Source of the DNA: Sinomicrobium weinanense
GTDB lineage: Bacteria > Bacteroidota > Bacteroidia > Flavobacteriales > Flavobacteriaceae
DNA: 64,000 nt
Reading direction: 5' to 3'
Assembly (NCBI RefSeq): GCF_018863395.1
Contig: NZ_JAHKRR010000009.1
Coordinates: forward strand, 1-64,000
This document shows positions 1 to 8,283 of this stretch, piece after piece (the stretch's first letter is position 1; each line of letters opens with the position of its first letter). The notes beneath the pieces are model-generated. The model did not search any database. It was not told where the DNA came from and saw only the letters and a list, made by a program, of their open reading frames with translations. The translations under genes were made by a program, and so were the position numbers.

Positions 1-107
1 TCAAACTCTTTTAAAATCCTGGCGATTTGCTGGGGTGAAAATTTACTCTTTTTCATTTTTTGAACTGAGGTTTAAAATTAATCATTTTTATAATTTTAAA
101 CAGTTCA
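1..107 (-). mobile_element. Left end of an IS3-family insertion sequence, with the start of its transposase OrfA
   Basis: A minus-strand reading frame starts with ATG at 54-56 and runs off the window edge. It reads MKKSKFSPQQIARILKEF, which matches the usual N-terminus of IS3-family OrfA (helix-turn-helix) transposases. Between this start and position 107 lies an inverted repeat with arms TGAACTG...TTTAAAATTA and their complement at 90-107. I take the TGAACTG end near 107 as the terminal inverted repeat. The element stops 15 bases from the end of the neighbouring small lipoprotein gene, so it inserted at the edge of the toxin/immunity island. The family call rests on 18 residues. Confidence 0.65.
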
Positions 108-121
108 GTTTTTAGGGAAGC

Positions 122-403
122 TTACAGATCCGTATAAATCTTCTCAGAAAAAACTTTATCTCCATTTAAATAGACCTCTACTAAATCTCCATCAAACCCA
201 TCTTCAAAAAGCAGGACAGCAATATCCTTTTTGTTGTCTGTACAATTCGATTTTTCAATCTCTAAATCATAAAGCACTGAATCAATAGAACTTTGTTGTA
301 TGGAATCTTTAATGGTTTTCTTTTTTTCCTTGCAACACACCAATATGATTACTCCCACTAAAACTAAGAGACCTTTTTTCAATACTGACTTTAAAATAAT
401 CAT
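122..403 (-). CDS. Small lipoprotein, candidate immunity protein for the metzincin-like Rhs tip
   Basis: The 93-residue product begins with a hydrophobic segment ending in a lipobox-like VCC at about residues 23-25, followed by a lysine-rich stretch, so it is probably a membrane-anchored lipoprotein facing the periplasm. Its ATG overlaps the TGA of the preceding Rhs tip gene by four bases (400-403), the arrangement expected of a toxin and its immunity protein. I do not recognise the family. Immunity is inferred from position, size and the matching extracytoplasmic location. The stop lies just before the IS3-like end at 107. Confidence 0.6.
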   Translation of the reverse strand: MIILKSVLKKGLLVLVGVIILVCCKEKKKTIKDSIQQSSIDSVLYDLEIEKSNCTDNKKDIAVLLFEDGFDGDLVEVYLNGDKVFSEKIYTDL

Positions 404-1479
404 AGTTTTGGGTTTAATATTTTGTTCATAGTATTTTTAAGTCTCTGTTTCGAGAGCCTTATTTGACGTTTAAAATCGACTATAGACGGGGTATTGACTG
501 TATTCTGTAATATGGATAACTGCCCTCCATTAATTCCCCCTCTTTGTCTATTCTCACTATTCGAACGTCTCATTAGATTATTAGGTCCCACAGTAAGACC
601 TCTTGGTGATTTAGTCGAACTTTCGACTTGGTGTTTTAACCCGACCGTATGTCCAAATTCATGTGCCCCAGTAAATGGCAATCTACCTTCAGTTACGGGT
701 TCTCCGTAGGACGCCCCTGATTTACCTGGTATCAAAATTTGCATTCTGTTTACTTCTGCATCTCCAATAACATCTGTACGGCCTTCAGCGGAAGTTGGCT
801 TGCCCGTTTCCGGCTTAATAACTTGGTCTGTAAATTCTATAAAGAAGTCATTTTCGGGGTCTGCTTCTGCTAAAAATTCTAAGGATACGGATGTACTTAC
901 CTTATTACCATCACTGTCCGTACCACTAAAATCATTTTCTATTTGACCGGCAATATTATTAGCATAGTCTATTACTTTGTCTATTGAAGCGTTTGAACTA
1001 TTTAAAACTTTAATTTGGGCATCATATCTTATATTGTTCTGACCGTTCTTGTCTAACCATTCATGCCTACTTACCTCTAACCCTTCAAGTTCAATTCCTA
1101 TACCTAGCTTGTTTTCCTGAAAGGCATACGTTGAGTTATAAACATAATCCTCGGCCAATGGGTCTATTTGCCAAAACCTACCTATGGCCGGATCACTCAT
1201 ACGGTATTCCCATTCATGAGTATTTAAGCCTAAGTCTTCAGTAAATTCCTGTCCCTGGTAGGTTTTCAGATTGTTTTTTACCCCGGACATAACTCCATTA
1301 TATCCCCGGTGTTCTAATCCAAAAGGATAGTAGTTCTGTTCCCTTCTGATCTCCGAAGCTCCTACCACACCCTCTCCATTATCATCGGGCTCTACATAAC
1401 CTTCAGGAATAAAGAACAGTTTGAGTTGGCTGTTCTCATAGATATAATTCCCTGCATACTCCGTGGTAGTGGTCTTCAT
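400..1479 (-). CDS. Orphan Rhs C-terminal piece with metzincin-type metallopeptidase tip
   Basis: This is the 3' end of an Rhs toxin gene without its 5' part. Residues 1-110 match the end of the YD-repeat shell (EYAGNYIYE, NYYPFGLEHRGYN, IGRFWQIDPLAE) of the intact protein at 36523-40839, but the core KDHLNNVR segment is deleted between residues 31 and 32. From about residue 120 the sequence is unique. It contains HEFGHTVGLKH near residues 271-281, the metzincin zinc-binding signature, followed by a plausible Met-turn (NNLMRR) near residue 300. The predicted activity is zinc-dependent proteolysis. Translation from the first ATG is possible, but without shell or signal peptide the product is probably silent until recombined onto a full Rhs gene. 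It overlaps the candidate immunity gene at 122-403 by four bases. Confidence 0.75.
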   Translation of the reverse strand: MKTTTTEYAGNYIYENSQLKLFFIPEGYVEPDDNGEGVVGASEIRREQNYYPFGLEHRGYNGVMSGVKNNLKTYQGQEFTEDLGLNTHEWEYRMSDPAIGRFWQIDPLAEDYVYNSTYAFQENKLGIGIELEGLEVSRHEWLDKNGQNNIRYDAQIKVLNSSNASIDKVIDYANNIAGQIENDFSGTDSDGNKVSTSVSLEFLAEADPENDFFIEFTDQVIKPETGKPTSAEGRTDVIGDAEVNRMQILIPGKSGASYGEPVTEGRLPFTGAHEFGHTVGLKHQVESSTKSPRGLTVGPNNLMRRSNSENRQRGGINGGQLSILQNTVNTPSIVDFKRQIRLSKQRLKNTMNKILNPKL

Positions 1480-1603
1480 GCAGGCCGATTATCCCAATCT
1501 CTAAAGGCTCTGTTGTTGTCCTTTGAAACTGGTTATTGACGGAAACGCTTTTACAGCCTGTTAATACTACGATAAGGAAAAGAGAGTAGAATATTCTATG
1601 CAT
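1480..1603 (-). pseudogene. 5' remnant of a lipoprotein gene cut by recombination
   Basis: An ATG at 1601-1603 opens a good lipoprotein signal peptide (MHRIFYSLFLIVVLTGC) followed by about 23 residues of mature sequence. At about 1480 the frame runs out of register into the Rhs tip and soon stops at 1436. The most likely reading is an old immunity lipoprotein gene whose 3' end was replaced when the tip cassette at 400-1479 recombined in. The signal peptide could still be made, but the mature protein is lost. Confidence 0.5.
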
Positions 1604-1779
1604 ACACCTGTATTTTGTTGAACCTAAAACCTGTGAAGTAAAAATAGGAAATTTCAGTGAGCTTTCCATGGTCAAAAAGCCTATAAATAAGGAACAAAAC
1701 CTTCTTTAAATTGGTTCCCAAAAACAACGCAAATATAATCATTTTGTTGGTTCCAAAATTAGTCAGGAGAGAGCTACCA

Positions 1780-1841
1780 GGCGTTACAAACGCTCAGAAA
1801 ACAGGCACTCGTTATCGCTTTGCTCAAACGAGCGCCAGTGG
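1780..1841. repeat. REP-like hairpin repeat (copy A) downstream of an immunity gene
   Basis: The core hairpin at 1804-1836 pairs GGCaCTCGTT with AACGAGcGCC, ten pairs with one mismatch. A second small hairpin (GCGTT...AACGC) lies at about 1781-1794. The whole segment of about 60 bases is related to copy B at 35877-35941. It follows the 3' end of the minus-strand gene at 1860-2318. It may act as a terminator or mRNA stabiliser, or be a mobile REP-type element. Confidence 0.6.
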
Positions 1842-1859
1842 GAGGTTTTACTATAACGC

Positions 1860-2318
1860 TTATTTTATTAGCTCATATTCCTTTTCAGGCTTAAATACGG
1901 TTATAATATCATCAAAACCTTCAATATTTACGTAATATTCTTTACGGAATAAATATCGCCATCTACTAATACCCAAATTCTTCTTTGTCTTGTTGCCAAA
2001 AATTCTATTGTCATAGTAAATTTTTATGTAATCTGATTCCCTATAATAATAAACTGGAAAAACAATCCTATGCTTTCCTTTTATTGCCATTAAAGGGATT
2101 CCTTCTGTTGTCAGAGTATCTTTTAATATTATTCTACCATTCTCTGTCGGAAGCAAATAAGCCTTGCCATCGTTCTTGATAAAGTAGTATTGCACACCGT
2201 TGACAGGCTCATTGTTTATGTAGAGAGTTGTTTTAATCTTTATCTCATCATTTTGCGCCAATATCTTAAATGACGCCAAAAGTGCTATTATTTGCAACAA
2301 AGCATTTTTCATAATCAT
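1860..2318 (-). CDS. Secreted protein, candidate immunity protein for the orphan JAMM-like tip
   Basis: The 152-residue product has an N-terminal signal peptide ending near FKILAQ (about residue 22), so it is exported. The mature part is rich in tyrosine and beta-prone, with no family I recognise. Its first ATG shares one base with the TAA of the preceding tip gene (2318-2320), and a second ATG at 2312 gives a slightly better signal peptide start. Immunity is inferred from this coupling and from the same layout in the other cassettes. The DNA is AT-rich compared with the Rhs shells. Confidence 0.6.
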   Translation of the reverse strand: MIMKNALLQIIALLASFKILAQNDEIKIKTTLYINNEPVNGVQYYFIKNDGKAYLLPTENGRIILKDTLTTEGIPLMAIKGKHRIVFPVYYYRESDYIKIYYDNRIFGNKTKKNLGISRWRYLFRKEYYVNIEGFDDIITVFKPEKEYELIK

Positions 2319-2938
2319 TATTTTAATTTTTTAAACGCTTTATATTTAATAGACGTAACACTTCCCGAACCAGTATAGAAGTTTACCCTATCTGTGCCAC
2401 GTGTATCAACTTGAATGGCTGTCGCACTATATCCTGCACTTTCCATTCCTTTTTGATATTTCACATCAGCAGGAGAAGTCCCTCTCTTTGCACTTGTTGT
2501 TGTGGGCTGTCCTGTTGTAGGGTCAGTTCCTTTTACTTCTCCACTTGTATGTACGTGCCAGTAGTCTGCCAACTCACTTGCATTAGGTTTAGAGACCCCA
2601 TTAAATAGGGTAATCGAAGCATTGTTAGTACCTGTCTTTTTTGCGCCAGAGTCCCAAGCAACCGCCGTGACTTTACCATTAGCATCTATTTCTGTGTGTC
2701 CGCCTTCTTCGTGTAAGCCTGCATCTCCTGCTCCCTTAGAAGTATCTTTACTTTGTGCATCAACAGAGGTAATTACGCCCCCAACCGTTTCTTCACCTCC
2801 ATTAAGGGTGACTTTATCTACACTTGATAAATCAATTGCTGTATTTCCAGCTTCAGTTTGCTTTTCTATGGACTTTGCTTGTTTTCTATCTATAACTATG
2901 TGTATTTTTCCGTCAGTTTTTCCGTCATCACCTATCAA
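2318..2938 (-). CDS. Orphan Rhs tip cassette with JAMM/MPN-like toxin domain
   Basis: The open frame begins just after a stop near 2992 and reads AVLDDPIYNKKGDLIGDDG before the first ATG, a sequence typical of the junction between an Rhs shell and its tip. It is therefore a displaced C-terminal piece, not a complete gene. The C-terminal half holds HVH (near residue 128) and SPAD (near residue 155), the HxH...SxxD metal-binding pattern of JAMM/MPN metallopeptidases, with an upstream acidic HEEGGHTE segment. The predicted role is a peptidase or deubiquitinase-fold toxin tip. It has no signal peptide or delivery shell and is probably a reserve cassette. The coupled gene at 1860-2318 is the likely immunity partner. 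Confidence 0.65.
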   Translation of the reverse strand: MIGDDGKTDGKIHIVIDRKQAKSIEKQTEAGNTAIDLSSVDKVTLNGGEETVGGVITSVDAQSKDTSKGAGDAGLHEEGGHTEIDANGKVTAVAWDSGAKKTGTNNASITLFNGVSKPNASELADYWHVHTSGEVKGTDPTTGQPTTTSAKRGTSPADVKYQKGMESAGYSATAIQVDTRGTDRVNFYTGSGSVTSIKYKAFKKLK

Positions 2939-3010
2939 ATCACCTTTTTTGTTATAAATAGGGTCGTCTAAAACCGCAACGGGGTATTAACAACATTTTA
3001 TGTCATGGTT

Positions 3011-3457
3011 TTATTCCTCTTCATAGATCCTAATCAATTCATCTTTCTTTACTAAATACGTCCATACAACAGGGTTAAAACCTGTTTCTGCCGCTTTAGA
3101 ATTTTCGTCTGGGACACCAAGTAATTCAGCAGTATCCAAACATTTTACATCAACTAAAGAGTCAAAAGAATTATAAAAGAAAACTTTATTTTCTTCGATT
3201 GTTATATATCCATCCATATACTCTTTATTATAATAACATTCTTGAAAAATGTCCACAAATTTTTTATCTTCCTTAATTGAAAAGTTAACATAATATATGT
3301 CGGTTTCAGTCGCAATTTCCAAGCTGTCTGCTCTTTTTTCACAGTATTCAATATATTTTTTTATTTCTATCATTAAATCTTCTCTGATGGTATTACAATC
3401 ATTCATACAATTAACCATCATTAAACTAACTAAGAATATAATTAAATATTTCCTCAT
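3011..3457 (-). CDS. Lipoprotein, candidate immunity protein of operon A
   Basis: I chose the ATG at 3455-3457, because it begins a lipoprotein signal peptide (MRKYLIIFLVSLMMVNC) and lies directly after the stop of the Rhs toxin gene; the longer frame to 3487 would overlap that gene. The mature protein of about 130 residues is acidic, AT-rich in codon use and unrecognised. Its place directly downstream of the toxin tip, in the same operon, makes it the expected neutraliser of the JAMM-like tip at the C-terminus of the preceding gene. Confidence 0.65.
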   Translation of the reverse strand: MRKYLIIFLVSLMMVNCMNDCNTIREDLMIEIKKYIEYCEKRADSLEIATETDIYYVNFSIKEDKKFVDIFQECYYNKEYMDGYITIEENKVFFYNSFDSLVDVKCLDTAELLGVPDENSKAAETGFNPVVWTYLVKKDELIRIYEEE

Positions 3458-3458
3458 T

Positions 3459-6400
3459 TTATTTGTATTTTCCTGTATAAAAATCACTTGATTTCTTTAT
3501 ATTCTTGATAAATCTATCTCCATAGGTTGGGGTGTACCTGTACATATTACGAGAAGGCTTATGATAGATATAATAAAGAGGAAGAGGCAACCCTTTTTTA
3601 TCAAGTTCTTCTTTGTGATTATATTGACGATTTTTATCCCCAGTAAAGGGGAATCCTTTGCTTTTATATCCTGATGCTCCTTTGGTTTTTGGATGACTAT
3701 GTATATCAAAGAGCAAATTTTCAATCTCATATCCTCCGAACAATCCAAGATGATAACCATTACCTGCATAATTTTCAGCATGTGAGGTTAGTACAGCATA
3801 AGAATGCGCATCGTTGTCTAACTGATAACCTTGTACACTCCATTCAACATCCGAATTATCAGCAGCAAACTTAAAAACATCAAATGCATCGCTTATACTT
3901 TGAGTGACTCCATAATCTACTCCAGTATTGTCAGAGGCCAATTCCGATAAAAAACTTTTTCCAGATTCTTCGTCAACTTTTGCAGTTGCGTATTCTTGAT
4001 CGGTACTTGATTCAACTATATTTTTATCATCGTCTATGGCATACAACCTATCCACCTCATTTCCATTCTCATCATAATAAGTAGTAGCATCCAACCAAAC
4101 CACATTTCCATCCTTTTCTAAACCATATGTATCCAATAATCCCAAAGGATCAATCCTTAAAACAGGATTGTTCTGTGTAAAGTTATATGGTGTAAGACTG
4201 ATTCGTTCCTCCGCTAACGGATCAACATTCATAAACCTCCCTATTGTAGCATCATAATTCCTAAATTCCATCTCATATAAATTCAATCCCAAAGATTCTT
4301 CTAATTCTATTCCATTAAACTTCCATCTTTGAGCTACACTGTTTCCAAGAGGTGATGTTTGAGGATTATATCCTCTATGTTTTAATCCGAAAGGATAATA
4401 GTTATTTTCCTCTATGACTTCCAGTTGCGGAGCACTGGTAGTACCCATATTAGCATAGGATAGTCGAATGTTTCCCAAGTGGTCTTTATACTGGTACATA
4501 TACTTGAACGTATTGTTCTCCTTGGTCACATACCCCTCCGGATGACTGAAAAATGCCAAAGAACCATTTTCGTAAATGTAACCATTTGCATACTCAATAG
4601 ACGTGGTCTTTCCATTGTCTACCGCTACCTTTTTGAGTTTGACGCCATCCGCCCCGTAAATATACTCAATATTCCCCGTATGTTCCGGGTTGTTTACCGT
4701 AACCTTAGTTGGCAGGTTTAAATGGTTGTAGGCAATCCCGGTGATCCCCTTATTGGCATCCGATGTTAAGTTGCCATTGGCGTCATAGGTATAATCATTA
4801 TTGGTATTGGTGCCATCTTTAAAACCATAGCTCTTGTTTCCCGTATCTATTACCCTGGATAATCTGTTGGTAGAGTTATAGCGATAGTCCAATACATCCA
4901 TATCCGTATAGCTATCACTGTTCTGCCAGCCTGCCCGGGTCAGATCCGTAATATTACCGTTCTTGTCATAGGCTATGTCCTTCACCGTATAATGGTTCTT
5001 CGCTGTACTTCCTGCATTATTAAACAAACCTGAAGTAATTCGGTTCAACGCATCATAGGTATAAGCATACCGCCTCAGGGTATTGTCGTTTTTGGTCTTC
5101 CAATACGTCTCCGCGATATTGCCGTTATACAAAGGAGAAACTGCCCCACTGCGACTGGTGTTGTAGTTGATCTGAAAACCGAACAAACTATTCCCCAGGT
5201 TATCCACATCATTGATCTCCTTTAACCAACCTCTTACATTGTAGGTGTATTTTACCGTCTGTAAAGGTTTACCCGGAGTATTCCCCACCTTCTTTTCCTT
5301 TAATTGCCCCAGATCATCATAAATGTTCTCCGCAATAAGTTCTCCCGATGGGCTGATCGATGCACTGAAACTCACACTACTGGTAGCCTTAATATGAAAA
5401 CCAGGGGTTAACCTAATACTTTTACCCGCCACTTTATCGGTTGTGCCGGTAACTGCACTGTTCAACACCAGGTCCTCTCCTGAGGTACTCCCCCCACAAT
5501 CCCCGTTAATACACTGTAATTGCCGTATCAAACGCCCCGCATGGTCGTATTCAAACTTATCTATGGTCACTATAGGTTCATTGCTGCCCTTGGTATGGGT
5601 CGTTTTGCTCTCCAATACTTTACCGGTAAAATCCAGCTTGTATTCCACAATGTCCGTGGTGTTCAGGTAAGGGTTCTTACTGGCCGTATAGATCACCCTG
5701 CCCTTGTTATCATATCCCGTAATGCTCGTGATCCAATGGTCCGTACCCAATACCCTGACCTTGCTTACCGTAGCTAGCCCCTTGGTATTGGTGGCCCTGG
5801 GCTTGCCGTAGATTGTAGCAGGAACACTCAATCCCGCCGTCCCCACATAGGTGTCATAATAATTGATCGTATGGAGCTCATCCATCGTCTTGGGAATGGC
5901 TTTATTACTATAAAATACGGGTACTTCCGCATATTCGGTAGCTGTGGGCTCCTGGATCTCGTATTGCGTAAAGGTCTTGTTATTGGCAGCATGCTGTAAG
6001 GCTTTCCTTCCGTTTGAATATTTCTTTACTCCTGTATAAGCTACCCGGCCAAAAGCATCGTATTTCGTGAACAGCCATTTATCATCGAATCTTAATAAAG
6101 AGTCCTGGGTCAACACCGGTTGATCCAGCTTGTTGTAAACAATATACTCCCAGGCCTTGCCGGGAATTTTCTTTTCTACCAAACGATTCCTCCCGTCATA
6201 AACATATTGGTAGCACAACTCTTTTAGTTTTGTAGCATTGGGCTTGGCCGAATGGGCTTCTGCCTTGGGCGGTAACACATAAGTCAGGTTGCCGTAAGCG
6301 TCATATACATAATACGTATCATGTCGCTGGGCATTGTTATATGTCCGTTTCAGCACTACCCGGCCCTGTTTGTCCTTGAATTCCTCTGTGCTGTAGTCCT

Positions 6401-8264
6401 TGCCCGTCCCGCTATGGTTTTCATCGTAGGTAATCGTTTTATACAATTTGCCGGCTTTATAATCCCCGTTATCAATATCAGTATTTAGTACCAATGAGGG
6501 TATATAGGTTATAGCTGTATTGCTTTCAAACACTGTAAGATCCACCTCATAGCGTCTAACTTCGGTAGCAGTGTTGGTCCCATAGTCAAATTCAATCTCA
6601 TGACCACTGCTCAGCTTCCAGGCCTTGCCCGGGGCGGCCTGCTTCTTTACACGATTTAAAGGCGAAGCTTCAAACTCCTTTTGGGAGTAAGCATTGACCT
6701 CGGAAATATCCATCCCCAGGAAGTCGGGGGCATAGTGGGACTGGTAATATCCCCCGGTACTATCGGCAATATTCCCATTCCGGAAAGTACCATAATTCCC
6801 CTTCCTCCCCAGTACAAAAGGTAAATATTCCTTATCCTTCCGACCAAAGCCATCATAACCGATATGGTGCACCACATCCTGCATCCTGGGAGACTGACGA
6901 ACGGAAACTTCCTGCTTGGGACGGCCCAAGCCGTCGTAATAGACTACGGATTCCAGGACATCCTCATTCTTCTTAATTCCCCCGGGGCTGGTCATTCCCT
7001 TTTGATAACTGCGCGTATAAATGTAGTTCTCGTTACTAAACACGATAAGTTTATAATCTTCATCCAGGCAACCATTAACTTCTCCCCATACATCCGGGCA
7101 GTTATCCCCGGCCTCTTTCACATAATTATCCGGCGGTGTACAGGATTCCTTCATATCTGACAAATCCCCGAAACCATCTCCGTCAAAATCTGCATACCAG
7201 GTTTGTTTTTGATTGATCGTATAGTTTATAGTCCGTGCAGCACTCCAGCAACCCGAACTGTTGTTACGGGCTCTCAGGTAATATACCGTTCCACTGGTCC
7301 GAATGATGCTCGCAGAGGAATTCGAAGTACTGGTCCCGCCGGAACTGCTCTGCCAATACCACGTTACTCCACCGGGTGGTGTGCTTCGAGTTAGGGTTGT
7401 CTCTTCACAACTTTTTACTATAGTTGGCATACCAGGAGGAGCAAGTTTATTTACCGTATAATTAATCGTTCGTGCAGCACTCCAGCAACCCGAGGTATTA
7501 TGCCTTGCCCTTAGGTAATATACTGTGCCACTGGTCCGGGTTATACTGGTCATATTATTAGAAGTGCTCTCCCCTCCCGGAGAGCTTTGCCAGTACCAGG
7601 TTATCCCACTGGGTGGTGTGCTTCTTGTTAATATAGTCTTTTCACAAGTGTTGGTTATATTGGGGGCAGAAGGTACTGCCGGTATATCCGGGACCGTTAC
7701 TTTTACCGACGCCAAATCAGTACTCCAGCCCCCACTATTATGAGCCCTAATGTAATATGTGCCGGAACTGGTAGCCTCAAAGGTAAGGCCAGATCCTAAA
7801 TTTGTACTTTTACCATCCGGACTGGTTCCCTGCCAATACCAGGTGACTCCACTGGGAGGAGATCCAACCCGGGATAATTTTACTTTTCCACAATTCGTAT
7901 CGCTTACACGTGGACTTGAAGGCTTCGCAGGTTTTGCTCCATTTACAACAACCCGTAGTATCTCCACAAAAGCATCCCCGTTTACATAAAATTCCACACG
8001 TGCATAACTTATGTAAATATCCTTGTCCCAAGTAATCCGAGTTGATGTTCCTCCCGAAGAATTAACAGTACCCCCATCAGCTGACCATACAATATCAGTA
8101 GGATATCCTCCCGGATCCGTGTTATTATCTCCAATGAGATAATATGAATATGTCGAGCCCTTACTTACACTAGATGTCCCTTCTAACTTATATTGTCCAT
8201 GTAATGAACATATTCCGGAAATAAGAATAAAATATATCAGGAAATAAAATTTAAACTTTTTCAT
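3459..8264 (-). CDS. Rhs/YD-repeat toxin protein of operon A with JAMM-like C-terminal tip
   Basis: The 1601-residue protein starts with a Sec signal peptide (about residues 1-24). Next come an Ig/PKD-like domain and three repeats with a WYWQ motif near residues 145, 225 and 305, then a short calcium-binding-like DFDGDGFGD near 362. A DUF6443-like region (YYDGLGRP) leads into YD repeats from about 430 to 1290, interrupted near 955-975 by an LTPGFHIKA segment like those called coathanger or GCX domains. The Rhs core (KDHLGNIRLSY near 1262, YYPFGL near 1290) ends at IDPLGL near 1375. The tip (1376-1601) has an upstream Glu (YEIENLLF), HSHP near 1520 and a GD near 1541, suggesting a JAMM metallopeptidase with an unusually long spacing. 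Parts of the shell are nearly identical in DNA to the gene at 36523-40839. Confidence 0.85.
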   Translation of the reverse strand: MKKFKFYFLIYFILISGICSLHGQYKLEGTSSVSKGSTYSYYLIGDNNTDPGGYPTDIVWSADGGTVNSSGGTSTRITWDKDIYISYARVEFYVNGDAFVEILRVVVNGAKPAKPSSPRVSDTNCGKVKLSRVGSPPSGVTWYWQGTSPDGKSTNLGSGLTFEATSSGTYYIRAHNSGGWSTDLASVKVTVPDIPAVPSAPNITNTCEKTILTRSTPPSGITWYWQSSPGGESTSNNMTSITRTSGTVYYLRARHNTSGCWSAARTINYTVNKLAPPGMPTIVKSCEETTLTRSTPPGGVTWYWQSSSGGTSTSNSSASIIRTSGTVYYLRARNNSSGCWSAARTINYTINQKQTWYADFDGDGFGDLSDMKESCTPPDNYVKEAGDNCPDVWGEVNGCLDEDYKLIVFSNENYIYTRSYQKGMTSPGGIKKNEDVLESVVYYDGLGRPKQEVSVRQSPRMQDVVHHIGYDGFGRKDKEYLPFVLGRKGNYGTFRNGNIADSTGGYYQSHYAPDFLGMDISEVNAYSQKEFEASPLNRVKKQAAPGKAWKLSSGHEIEFDYGTNTATEVRRYEVDLTVFESNTAITYIPSLVLNTDIDNGDYKAGKLYKTITYDENHSGTGKDYSTEEFKDKQGRVVLKRTYNNAQRHDTYYVYDAYGNLTYVLPPKAEAHSAKPNATKLKELCYQYVYDGRNRLVEKKIPGKAWEYIVYNKLDQPVLTQDSLLRFDDKWLFTKYDAFGRVAYTGVKKYSNGRKALQHAANNKTFTQYEIQEPTATEYAEVPVFYSNKAIPKTMDELHTINYYDTYVGTAGLSVPATIYGKPRATNTKGLATVSKVRVLGTDHWITSITGYDNKGRVIYTASKNPYLNTTDIVEYKLDFTGKVLESKTTHTKGSNEPIVTIDKFEYDHAGRLIRQLQCINGDCGGSTSGEDLVLNSAVTGTTDKVAGKSIRLTPGFHIKATSSVSFSASISPSGELIAENIYDDLGQLKEKKVGNTPGKPLQTVKYTYNVRGWLKEINDVDNLGNSLFGFQINYNTSRSGAVSPLYNGNIAETYWKTKNDNTLRRYAYTYDALNRITSGLFNNAGSTAKNHYTVKDIAYDKNGNITDLTRAGWQNSDSYTDMDVLDYRYNSTNRLSRVIDTGNKSYGFKDGTNTNNDYTYDANGNLTSDANKGITGIAYNHLNLPTKVTVNNPEHTGNIEYIYGADGVKLKKVAVDNGKTTSIEYANGYIYENGSLAFFSHPEGYVTKENNTFKYMYQYKDHLGNIRLSYANMGTTSAPQLEVIEENNYYPFGLKHRGYNPQTSPLGNSVAQRWKFNGIELEESLGLNLYEMEFRNYDATIGRFMNVDPLAEERISLTPYNFTQNNPVLRIDPLGLLDTYGLEKDGNVVWLDATTYYDENGNEVDRLYAIDDDKNIVESSTDQEYATAKVDEESGKSFLSELASDNTGVDYGVTQSISDAFDVFKFAADNSDVEWSVQGYQLDNDAHSYAVLTSHAENYAGNGYHLGLFGGYEIENLLFDIHSHPKTKGASGYKSKGFPFTGDKNRQYNHKEELDKKGLPLPLYYIYHKPSRNMYRYTPTYGDRFIKNIKKSSDFYTGKYK

Positions 8265-8283
8265 AATTTACAAGGTGACATAG

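Noticed and set aside
1780-1841. Integron attC-like site, suggested by GCGTT...AACGC next to cassette genes
   Set aside because: No integrase gene, no clear paired core-site consensus at both ends, and the copies elsewhere lack this part.
1711-1935. A 74-codon plus-strand frame over the REP-like copy A
   Set aside because: It spans a repeat and the 3' end of a better-supported minus-strand gene.
5443-5777. Long plus-strand frames inside the Rhs genes
   Set aside because: They are shadows of the minus-strand YD-repeat genes, caused by their codon pattern, and recur at the equivalent place in the operon C copy.
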